From contig BBFD01000051.1 in the NCBI GenBank assembly GCA_001313065.1, forward strand, positions 1-17,798: a DNA stretch of 17,798 nucleotides, read 5' to 3'. The stretch comes from Silvimonas sp. JCM 19000 (GTDB lineage: Bacteria > Pseudomonadota > Gammaproteobacteria > Burkholderiales > Chitinibacteraceae). The notes below the pieces were generated by a model. That model saw only the letters and a list, made by a program, of their open reading frames with translations, made no database searches and was not told the DNA's origin. Shown piece by piece: positions 8,338-16,336 of the stretch (position 1 is its first letter; each line of letters opens with the position of its first letter). The position numbers and the translations under genes are program-made.

Positions 8338-9642
8338 TTGCATAGTCAGGACATTCTGGTTGTCGATGATGAAATCGGCATTCGTGAGTTGTTATCGGAA
8401 ATTCTGCAAGACGAAGGTTATAGCGTCGCCGTGGCGGAAAACGCCGAGGCGGCCCGGCGTCTGCGCAATCAGGCGCAGCCGCGCCTTGTATTGCTGGACA
8501 TCTGGATGCCGGATACCGACGGCGTCACCCTGCTGAAGGAATGGGCCCGCAATGGGCAGCTGACCATGCCAGTGGTGATGATGTCGGGGCACGCCACGAT
8601 CGACACTGCAGTAGAAGCCACGCGGATCGGCGCGTTGGACTTCCTTGAAAAACCCATTGGCCTTGCCAAGTTGCTGGCGACGGTCAAACGCGCCGTCAAC
8701 CTGGTTCAGGAGGCGCCCCGACCGGTCGTCACCCTGAGCAAACTGGGCGAGAGCGAACATATCCGCGAACTCACGCGCATGCTGCAGGCCGCGCAAACGC
8801 AAAACGCCCCGGTGCTGTTGATCGGCCCACCCGGCGTCGGCTTCGAGTTCTGTGGTCGTTATATGACGCCCGATGGCAAGCCGTTTGTGGCGCCGTTCTC
8901 GAATGAAGAATTCGCGCTGGCACCGCAAGAGCTGCTGAACAAAGCATCCGGCGGCACCTTGTTCCTGCGCGATCTGGCTTATCTGGATACGCGGGCGCAG
9001 GCGGGCCTGAAATCGGTGCTGGGCAAGCTTGAGAAAATGAAAGTGCGCCTGGTTTCGGCCAGCAGCCGTCCGCTCGATCAACTGAGTGGCGATCTTGACC
9101 CCGAGCTGTTCCGCCAGTTGTCGCAGTGGATCGTGCCGGTGCCGGGCTTGCGCGAACACAAAGAAGATATTCCACGGATTGCCGAATCGATCCTGGCCGA
9201 TACCGTGGCCCAGCACAAACTGGGTCCGCGTCGGTTCAGCCATGGCGCGCTGCAATTACTGGCGCAACAGGACTGGCCCGGCAACCTGGACGAGCTGACC
9301 AATGTGGTCAAAAGTCTGGCCTTGTCTTGCCGCGATGGCGAGATCGATATCAATCCGGTGTCGCGCATCCTGTCGCAGTTTTCGCCTGGCGTAGATGGTG
9401 TCGCGGCACAGATTGCTGCCCCGGCCCCGGCCTTGTCGGCGGTAGATATGAATCTGCCATTGCGTGAAGCGCGCGATCAGTTCGAAAAGTATTATCTCGA
9501 GCGCCAGATCGAGCTTTCCGGCGGCAATATGAGCCGCGTGGCCGAGCGTATCGGGCTGGAACGCACGCACTTGTATCGCAAGCTCAAGCAGTTGGGTGTG
9601 ACCATGCCCAAAAAAAAGAACAAAGTGATCGAGGAAGACTGA
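8338..9642 (+). CDS. ntrX: NtrX-type response regulator with a degenerate AAA+ domain
   Basis: This is the response-regulator partner of NtrY and is intact at 434 aa from TTG 8338. The receiver domain is complete: acidic pair in VVDDE, phospho-acceptor Asp54 in LLDIWMPD, and the switch residues in MMSGHA and FLEKP. The C-terminal Fis-type helix-turn-helix is also complete (GGNMSRVAERIGLERTHLYRKL). The middle AAA+ domain is not. Walker A reads GPPGVGFE without the lysine, Walker B reads GGTLFLRDL instead of the usual DE, and the stretch that should hold GAFTGA is absent. The arginine-finger region (PELFRQLSQWIVPVPGLREH) and WPGNLDEL remain. It should therefore bind DNA under phosphorylation control without remodelling sigma-54 polymerase. 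The C-terminus has an A8 run (9610-9617), so the number of terminal lysines is uncertain. Confidence 0.93.
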   Translation: MHSQDILVVDDEIGIRELLSEILQDEGYSVAVAENAEAARRLRNQAQPRLVLLDIWMPDTDGVTLLKEWARNGQLTMPVVMMSGHATIDTAVEATRIGALDFLEKPIGLAKLLATVKRAVNLVQEAPRPVVTLSKLGESEHIRELTRMLQAAQTQNAPVLLIGPPGVGFEFCGRYMTPDGKPFVAPFSNEEFALAPQELLNKASGGTLFLRDLAYLDTRAQAGLKSVLGKLEKMKVRLVSASSRPLDQLSGDLDPELFRQLSQWIVPVPGLREHKEDIPRIAESILADTVAQHKLGPRRFSHGALQLLAQQDWPGNLDELTNVVKSLALSCRDGEIDINPVSRILSQFSPGVDGVAAQIAAPAPALSAVDMNLPLREARDQFEKYYLERQIELSGGNMSRVAERIGLERTHLYRKLKQLGVTMPKKKNKVIEED

Positions 9643-9653
9643 TCGCACACGGC

Positions 9654-9717
9654 CGCCAGCCTGCTGGCGCTGTGCTAGTCTGAACGGGAAGTTGCATTGC
9701 AGCTTCCCGTTTTTTTT
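9654..9717 (+). terminator. small hairpin plus strong intrinsic terminator between ntrX and trkA
   Basis: A 6-bp hairpin CGCCAG/CTGGCG (9654-9669) is followed by a 13-bp stem AACGGGAAGTTGC (9683-9695) pairing with GCAGCTTCCCGTT (9699-9711), with one G-T wobble and a three-base loop, and a T8 tract at 9710-9717. It should end the htpX-to-ntrX transcript. It stops only 28 bases before the trkA start, leaving little room for a downstream promoter. Confidence 0.88.
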
Positions 9718-9745
9718 CATGCACCTAGCCAAGAGACGCTGCAAC

Positions 9746-11125
9746 GTGTCCAATATCCTGATTCTCGGCGCCGGCCGGGTCGGCGCTACCGTGGCCGAAC
9801 AGCTGGTGTTTGAACACCACAATGTCACCATCGTCGATGACAACCCCGCCAATCTCAAACCGCTGAGTTCCCGCCTTGATTTACGCGCGGTTCAGGCTCG
9901 GCCATCAACCCGCAGGTCTTGCGCGAGGCTGGCGCCGAAGACGCCGAGTTATTACTGGCCGTCACCCCCACCGATGAGCTGAATATGGTGGCCTGCAAAA
10001 TGGCCTATCAGTTATTTCGTGTGCCCACCCGCATTGCCCGCATCCGCAATACCGAAATCCTCGCGTTTGAAGAAATGCTGTCCGAAGACGTCGGCTTTGC
10101 CATCAGCCAGGTCATCACCCCGGCGCAGATCGTAACCGACTACCTGGTGCGGCTGATCAAGATGCCCGAGGCCTTGCAGGTCCTGGATTTTGCCGAGAAG
10201 CTGGTGCAGATGGTGGTGGTGCGCGTAACGGCCAATGCGCCCATGTGCGACAAATCGCTACAGGAATTCAATAGCGTGCTGGGCGATGTAGATCGGCGTG
10301 TGGTCGGGGTCTATCGCGACAACCGCTATATCCGTCCCGATGGCGACACCGTGCTGCATGCTGGCGACGAAGTCTTTGTGCTGGCGCCCACCAAAAAAAA
10401 TGCGCAAGGTGATCGAAGCGCTGCACACGCAAGAGCGGCCGATCGAACGTATCCTGATTGCCGGCGGCGGCAACGTGGGTTTCCGCCTCGCCAAAGCGTT
10501 GCAGAAAGATTATCAAGTCAAGGTGCTGGAAAGCAGTGCGGTACGCTCGGAATGGCTGGGCACCGAGTTGGCACGCACGCTGGTGCTGCATGGTGACGCC
10601 ACCAGCGAAACGCTGCTCGATTCGGAACAGATTGCACAAACTGACCTTTATCTGGCGCTGACCTCGGACGACGAAGACAACATCATGTCCGGCTTGCTGG
10701 CGCGGCAAATGGGGGCGCGCAAGGTCATCGCCATCATCAACCGTTCGCGTTATGTCGATTTGCTGCAGGACAGCCGCATCGATGTCGCGCTGTCCCCGGC
10801 CCAGCTCACCATCGGCTCGCTGTTGGCAGAAGCGCGCCAGGGCGATATCACGGCGGTGCAGCCATTGCGCCGCGGCGCGGCCGAGGCGGTCGAGCTGGTG
10901 GTGCATGGCAATAAATCGGTATCGCGCGTCATCGGTCGGCGCGTGGACGAGTTGCGTATGCCCGCGCATGCCTTTCTCGCCGCCATCGTGCGCGAAGGCA
11001 AGGTCATCATGGTGCACCACGACACCGTGATCGAAGCCAATGACCGCTGCATTCTGTTTGTGCACGACAAAGACGACACGCGCGATGTCGAGCGCTTGTT
11101 TGCGGTCAAGGTAGGGTTCTTCTGA
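9746..11125 (+). CDS. trkA: Trk potassium uptake regulatory subunit TrkA (two indels)
   Basis: TrkA is the cytoplasmic NAD(H)/nucleotide-binding ring that gates the TrkH potassium channel. The two-fold RCK repeat is visible: the first Rossmann motif is ILILGAGRVG at the N-terminus, the second is ILIAGGGNVGFRLAKAL about halfway. The frame is broken at GG 9895-9896 (one G lost; corrected reading VQGSAINPQVLREAG) and at the A8 run 10393-10400 (needs 7; corrected TKKMRKVIEAL). These cancel, giving 459 aa, very near the E. coli length. I chose GTG 9746 (MSNILILGAG) with AAGAGA upstream; ATG 9719 is in frame but abuts the terminator T-tract. The TGA overlaps the trkH ATG. Confidence 0.94.
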
Positions 11126-12580
11126 TGCGCTTTCTGCCCACGCTGCACATCCTGTCGCGCATTGCGCTGTTGTTCTCGTTCACCTTGCTGGCGCCGATTG
11201 CCCTGGCCTGGTTCAATCACGACCAGGGCTTGATGCCGTTTGTGCACGCGCTGGCCTTGCTGGCGGGCAGCAGCATTGCGGTGATGGCGCTAACCTCGCC
11301 GTTCCGGCGCGAACTGGCGGCGCGCGACGGGTTTTTTGCTGGTCACCGGGCTGTGGGTGTTGCTACCGCTGGCCGCCTGCGTGCCACTGATGCTGTACAG
11401 CACGCAGCTGCCGTTTACCTATGCCTATTTTGAAGGCATGTCCGGCCTGACCACCACCGGCTCCACCGTGATTCGCGATCTCGACAGCCTGCCGCTGTCG
11501 CTCAACCTGTGGCGGCATATGCTCAACTGGATCGGCGGCATGGGGATTATCGTGTTGGCCGTTGCCATCCTGCCCTTGCTGGGCATCGGCGGTATGCAAT
11601 TGTTCAAGCCGAGACGCCCGGCCCGATCAAGGACACGCGCCTTAAGCCGCGCATCCGCGAGACAGCGCGCAATCTGTGGCTGGTCTACGCCGGTCTGACC
11701 ATCCTCTGCATGCTGCTGCTCAAGTCAGCGGGCATGAGCTGGTTTGATGCGGTCTGCCACGCCATGGCAGCGATTTCGCTGGGCGGCTTGTCCACGCATA
11801 CCAGCAATGTCGCTTATTTTGATTCGCCCGCCATCGAAGGCATCCTTATCCTGTTCATGCTGCTGGGCGCCACCAACTTTGCCACGCATTATCTGGCCAT
11901 CAGCCGCCGCTCTTTGTTGGCGTATTGGCGTGACGGCGAATTACGCGCGATGTTGGCCGTGTTGCTGGCGGCAGCGCTGGGCTTGTCGGGCTATCTGGAA
12001 TGGCAAGGCACTTATCCTGATTACCTGACCGCGTTGCGTCATGTGGCCTTCAACCTGGTCTCGATCGGCACTGCCTGCGGTTTTGCCACCCAGGACTTTG
12101 GCAGCTGGCCGATTTTTTGTGCCGCTGCTGATGCTGCTGTTGTCCTGCTTTATTTGCTGCGCGGGCTCGGTGGGCGGCGGCATCAAGATGTTCCGCGCGC
12201 TCATCCTGATTAAAGAAGCTGGCCGCCAGTTCACCACGCTCTTGCACCCCAACGCGGTGCGCCCGATGCGGGTTAATGGCATGGCCGTGCCTACGCCGGT
12301 GATCTTTTCGGTGCTGGGTTTTATCGCGCTCTACTTTATTTGCGTGGTGGTGTTTACCTTTGCGCTCTTGCTTAGCGGGCTGGATTTTCTGACCAGCTTT
12401 AGCGCCGTCATTGCCAGCATTAACAATGCCGGGCCGGGCCTGGGCGAAATCGGGCCATCGGGCAATTTCGCCATCTTTACCCAGCCGCAAATCTGGGTAT
12501 GCACGGCGGCGATGCTGATTGGTCGGCTGGAAATCTTTTCGGTGCTGATTTTGTTAACGCCGCAATTCTGGCGCAGCTAA
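11125..12580 (+). CDS. trkH: Trk potassium channel subunit TrkH (three indels)
   Basis: TrkH is the potassium-translocating membrane subunit. All four pore-loop signatures are present in order: SGLTTTGSTV, ISLGGLSTHT, IGTACGFATQDF and INNAGPGLGEIGP, each between membrane segments. The C-terminus MLIGRLEIFSVLILLTPQFW is characteristic of the family. The frame breaks at T6 11332-11337 (needs 5; GFLLVTGLW), at G 11608 (one G lost; FKAETPGPIKD) and at T6 12113-12118 (needs 5; WPIFVPLLMLLL). Corrected length is 484 aa, the normal size. The gene shares the TGATG junction with trkA, so the two form one translational unit. Confidence 0.94.
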
Positions 12581-12581
12581 T

Positions 12582-12616
12582 AAAAAAAACGGACTCCACC
12601 AGGAGTCCGTTTTTTT
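12582..12616. terminator. bidirectional intrinsic terminator between trkH and the convergent cyclase gene
   Basis: The stem ACGGACTCC (12589-12597) pairs with GGAGTCCGT (12602-12610) across a four-base loop ACCA. It is flanked by A8 (12582-12589) on the left and T7 (12610-12616) on the right, so it can terminate transcripts from both strands. Confidence 0.93.
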
Positions 12617-12640
12617 ATCAGCCAGCACCATCCGGGGCGC

Positions 12641-13630
12641 TCAGTCCGCCACTTCAATCCGGCCACGCCCGCTATGTTTGGCCCGATACAACGCCTCATC
12701 CGCACGTAATACCAGCGCGCGTCCGTTCTCATCGTCTTTGAGCGTGGCAATCCCGGAGGAGAACGTTACCTCGATGCGCTGGCTCTTGTGCATGAACGGC
12801 GATTTGTTGGCCACCACGCGCAAACGATCAATTACATATTGCGCGCCGCGATGATCGGTCTCGGGCAGCATGACCAGAAATTCTTCGCCGCCATAACGCA
12901 CCAGGGTATCGGTCTCGCGCAACACGGCTTTGGCCAGGTTGGCCATATGCACCAACACCTGATCGCCGACCAGATGGCCGTGGCGATCGTTGATTAATTT
13001 GAAATCGTCCAGATCAAAAAAATCACCACGGTCAGCCGGGCGCCGCTACGGCGGGCGCGCTTGCATTCGTTGGATAACAGATGATCAAAGCCCTGGCGAT
13101 TGAGCGAGCCGGTGAGCGGGTCCAGCTCCAGCATTTTGCGGTTATGCGCCAGGTCTTCCTCAATATGGCGTACCGACTCGCGGATAGCGGCCAGGTCGAT
13201 ATGCGAGGATTTGACGGTCGAATGAATATTGCTGGTCGAATGAATAATATCGTCGAGCAATTCTTCGAGTTTGTTATGCGTTTCTTCGGGCGCCTGGGCG
13301 CGGGTCAGATGGGCCTGGCGTGTTTGTTTCAGCTCGCCCAGCCGGTTAGCCATGGTGTCGCCGCCTTCCGCCAGTGAGCTCAGCAATTGCTCGGTGGTAT
13401 CCCGCGTATCGCTGACCGCATCGTCCAGCCGACACAAAATCTGCCAGGCTTGCTGCAATTCATCATTGGTTTTTTTCTTCGGGCGACTTAATCGTGACAA
13501 TCGCGTTGTAGAATTGCGCGTAATTTTCCGGCGTGGGCGGCATGCCGCGTTCAGCAAGTCGCTTCAGGGCAATACGGGCAATTTCAACCGGATTGACCGA
13601 GGGCGGGATGGGCATGGTGGCTTTTGACAT
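12641..13630 (-). CDS. GGDEF-domain diguanylate cyclase (two indels)
   Basis: This enzyme should make cyclic di-GMP from two GTP. The corrected protein is 328 aa with no signal peptide or membrane segment, so it is probably cytoplasmic. Residues 1-55 form a small N-terminal helical domain with PPTPENYAQFY, a pattern I recall from other betaproteobacterial GGDEF proteins. A long, charged, coiled-coil-like helical region follows (about 57-165), then the GGDEF domain from LDPLTGSLNR. The active-site motif is GGEEF at about 246-250. RETD lies five residues before it and fits the inhibitory I-site. The frame breaks at T7 13470-13476 (needs 6; EEKTNDELQQ) and A7 13016-13022 (needs 5; VVIFDLDDFK). 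The start ATG 13630 opens MSKATMPIPPS. The input signal is unknown. Confidence 0.9.
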
Positions 13631-13649
13631 GTTTTTTTCTTGAAGCCCG

Positions 13650-13655
13650 ATTGTA
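13650..13655 (-). promoter_or_regulatory. candidate -10 element of the diguanylate cyclase gene
   Basis: On the minus strand this reads TACAAT, one mismatch from the sigma-70 consensus, about 20 bases before the ATG at 13630. The best -35 at 17-base spacing is the poor TGGTCG, so this is only a candidate. Confidence 0.3.
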
Positions 13656-13717
13656 CGCAAGCGCCCCGGCAGCGACCAGCGCGGAACCACTTTGATTTGA
13701 ATACACAACACAAGATC

Positions 13718-15093
13718 ATGCATATCCACATTCTGGGCATTTGCGGTACTTTCATGGGCGGCATCGCCGCATTGGCACGCGCCGCGGGTCACACCGTTAC
13801 CGGCTGCGATGCGGGGTGTATCCGCCGATGTCGGATCAGCTCAATGCCCTCGGTATTGAACTGGTGGAGGCTGGTCGCCCGAGCAGATCAACCTGGGCGC
13901 CGATCTATACGTGGTGGGCAACGTGGTTACGCGCGGCAATCCGCTGATGGAGGAAATCCTTAATCGCGGCCTGCCCTATACCTCGGGTCCGGAATGGCTG
14001 CGCGATCATATTCTGCAGGGACGCTGGGTGCTGGCCGTGGCGGGCACGCACGGCAAGACCACGACTACGTCGATGCTGGCGTGGATTCTGGACTACGCCG
14101 GTCTGGCGCCGGGCTTCCTGGTTGGCGGCGTGCCGGAGAACTTTGGCGTGTCTGCGCGCTTGCCGGGCGAGCCGCGCCAGGAAGCCGGCGGCCAGTCGCC
14201 CTTCTTTGTGATTGAAGCCGACGAATACGACACCGCTTTTTTTCGACAAACGCTCCAAGTTTGTCCACTACCGTCCGCGCACGGCCATCCTCAACAATCT
14301 TGAATTTGATCACGCCGATATCTTTGCCGACCTGGCCGCCATCGAAACCCAGTTCCACCATCTGGTGCGCACCGTGCCGGGCAATGGCCGTGTGGTGGTC
14401 AATGGCGCGGAAGCCAGTCTGGCGCGCGTACTGCAGCGCGGTTGCTGGAGCGAAGTCGAGCGCTTTGGCGACGGCAGTGGCTGGCAAGCCGATAACGACG
14501 ATGGCCAGCAATTTGATGTGCTGTTCAATGGCGCCAGACAAGGCGGGTGGAATGGACGCTGCTGGGCGAGCACAACCGCATGAACGCGCTGGCCGCCATC
14601 GCTGCGGCCCGCCACGTGGGCGTGCCGGTGGCCGAATCGATTGCCGCGCTGGGGAGCTTCCTTAACGTCAAGCGCCGCATGGAAATCAAAGGTGAAATCG
14701 ACGCGTCACGGTCTATGACGATTTTGCCCACCATCCCACCGCCATCGCCACCACATTGGCTGCCTGCGGCGCAAAGTGGGCAGCGCACGCATCCTGGCGG
14801 TGCTGGAGCCGCGCTCCAACACCATGAAGCTGGGCACGATGAAAGCGCAATTGCCCGTTAGCCTGGTCGATGCCGATCTGGTGTTTTGCTACGGTGCCAA
14901 CCTGGGCTGGGATCCGGCACAAGCGCTGGCACCGCTGGGTAGCAAAGCGCACAGCCATCAGGATCTGGACGCGCTGGTGGCCGACGTCATCGCTCATGCG
15001 CAAGCAGGCGATCAGATTCTGGTGATGAGCAACGGCGGCTTTGGCGGCATCCACGGCAAATTGCTGGCTGCGCTCAAATCACGTAGCGAATAG
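13718..15093 (+). CDS. mpl: UDP-MurNAc:L-Ala-gamma-D-Glu-meso-Dap ligase Mpl (six indels)
   Basis: Mpl recycles murein tripeptide by ligating it directly to UDP-MurNAc in the cytoplasm. The N-terminus MHIHILGICGTFMGG is diagnostic of Mpl rather than MurC, as is YDDFAHHPTAI in the C-terminal domain. The ATP-binding loop is AGTHGKTTTTSML, with IEADEYDTAFFDKRSKF further on. Breaks: GGGG 13813-13816 (one G lost), CCCG 13878-13881 (one G lost, RPEQINLG), T7 14237-14243 (needs 6), GGG 14545-14547 (one G lost), G 14703 (one G lost, DGVTVYDD) and CC 14763-14764 (one C lost, LAALRRKVG). The corrected length is 459 aa. No single uninterrupted frame covers even half of the gene, so automated callers would split it. 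Convergent with murB. Confidence 0.93.
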
Positions 15094-15103
15094 TCGGCGC
15101 GCG

Positions 15104-16117
15104 CTACCAGAAGACCGGTTCGGCTTCGAGCAGCACGCCAAACCGGTCTTGCACATCGCGCTGTACCTGCGCCACTACTGCATTTACGTCGGCCCGCGCC
15201 GCGCCGCCGTGATTGACCAACACCAGCGCCTGCTTCTCGTACATGCCAACCGGGCCGATGCGCTTGCCTTTCCAGCCCGCACGCTCAATCAGCCAGCCTG
15301 CCGCCAGCTTGGCGTGGCCCTCCCCTGCGGCATAACTGACCAGTTCCGGCCATTGCGCCAGCAAGGCATCGCGTTGGGTGCTTGGCACGATGGGGTTCTT
15401 GAAAAAGCTGCCGGCATTGCCGATCTGCGCGGGATCGGGCAACTTTTTTGTGCCGCACGCTGATGACCGCCTGAGCAACATGTTGCGGCGTAGCTGCAGC
15501 CCCAGCACAGCGAGTTCGCGTTCGATATCGCCATAGGCTGTGTGCAACTTTGCCTGCCGCGGCAAGCGAAACTCCACCGCCACAATCACCCAGCGCCCGG
15601 CCTCAGCGTGTTTGAACACGCTATCACGATAGGCAAACGCGCATTCTGCGCGACTGAACACGCGTGGCGCGCCCGTGGTCAGATCGAGCGCATGCACGGC
15701 ATGCAGGGTGTCTTTAACTTCCACGCCATACGCGCCAATGTTCTGGATCGGTGCTGCACCCACGGTGCCGGGAATCAAGGACAGGTTCTCCAGCCCGGCC
15801 AGGCCTTGCGCCAAGGTCCATTGCACAAACTCATGCCAGTTTTCGCCGCCACCGGCGCGTACATAGGTCGCCTCGGCGTCTTGCGCAATGATCGCGCGGC
15901 CGGGCACTTCCACCTTCAACACCACGCCAGGCACACGTGCCGGCAAAACCAGATTGCTGCCGCCGCCCAGCACGTAACGCGGCAAGTGGCGCAAGGTCGG
16001 ATCCGCCAGCAAGGCCAGCAAATCATCCGGCGCGCTCATGCGATACAGGTAATCGGCGTGAGCGTGCAGGCCCAGAGTGTTGAGCGCGGTCAGGTCGGAC
16101 GAAGTGGCGAGCGGCAT
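15104..16117 (-). CDS. murB: UDP-N-acetylmuramate dehydrogenase MurB (short misread segment)
   Basis: MurB is an FAD enzyme that reduces UDP-GlcNAc-enolpyruvate to UDP-MurNAc in peptidoglycan synthesis. FAD-binding motifs are visible (YVLGGGSNLVLPARVPG; LSLIPGTVGAAPIQNIGAYG). The AYRDSVFK loop of type I (E. coli-like) enzymes and the active-site serine segment IGNAGSFFKNP follow. The frame is open throughout, but about 14 residues just before KKLPDPAQ do not fit the family. They fit after a one-base gain near 15490 and a one-base loss in T6 15444-15449, which restores QHVAQAVISVRHKKLPDP. Two opposite errors thus hide each other. I chose ATG 16117 because AGGA stands six bases upstream and the product starts close to the LNTLGLHAHA motif; 337 aa. 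The frame stays open upstream to 16243, but without support. Confidence 0.94.
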   Translation of the reverse strand: MPLATSSDLTALNTLGLHAHADYLYRMSAPDDLLALLADPTLRHLPRYVLGGGSNLVLPARVPGVVLKVEVPGRAIIAQDAEATYVRAGGGENWHEFVQWTLAQGLAGLENLSLIPGTVGAAPIQNIGAYGVEVKDTLHAVHALDLTTGAPRVFSRAECAFAYRDSVFKHAEAGRWVIVAVEFRLPRQAKLHTAYGDIERELAVLGLQLRRNMLLRRSSACGTKKLPDPAQIGNAGSFFKNPIVPSTQRDALLAQWPELVSYAAGEGHAKLAAGWLIERAGWKGKRIGPVGMYEKQALVLVNHGGAARADVNAVVAQVQRDVQDRFGVLLEAEPVFW

Positions 16118-16141
16118 GGCGTATCCTGGAAAAAAAACGCG

Positions 16142-16170
16142 ATTATCCCGCATAAGGTAAGCCTTGCGGG
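16142..16170 (-). promoter_or_regulatory. candidate -10 and overlapping inverted repeat upstream of murB
   Basis: GATAAT is read on the minus strand at 16147-16142, about 25 bases before the murB ATG, and resembles a -10 box. No matching -35 is seen. Just upstream, CCCGCA (16147-16152) and AGG (16155-16157) pair with CCT (16162-16164) and TGCGGG (16165-16170), a bulged inverted repeat over the spacer. It could be an operator or chance. Confidence 0.25.
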
Positions 16171-16336
16171 AGTGCCGCGTGGGCCCGATGCCGCTTGATG
16201 GCGCGCACAAACGCGGCTGCCCCGTTACGCCCCGCGACGGCACGCCAAGTAAATGGCATATTTACGGCTGCGCGGCCGCCGTAGCTCGACTACATTGGCG
16301 GGCCTCTTTGCGCTTATCACTTATTACAGGCTAGTC

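Noticed and set aside
13718..15093. mpl as a decayed pseudogene or several small genes
   Set aside because: All fragments align in order to one Mpl protein of normal length, each break is a single-base event, and there is no in-frame stop or missing segment beyond these events.
16118..16243. N-terminal extension of murB to 16243
   Set aside because: The extra 42 residues have no family similarity, whereas ATG 16117 has AGGA at proper spacing and gives a normal MurB N-terminus.
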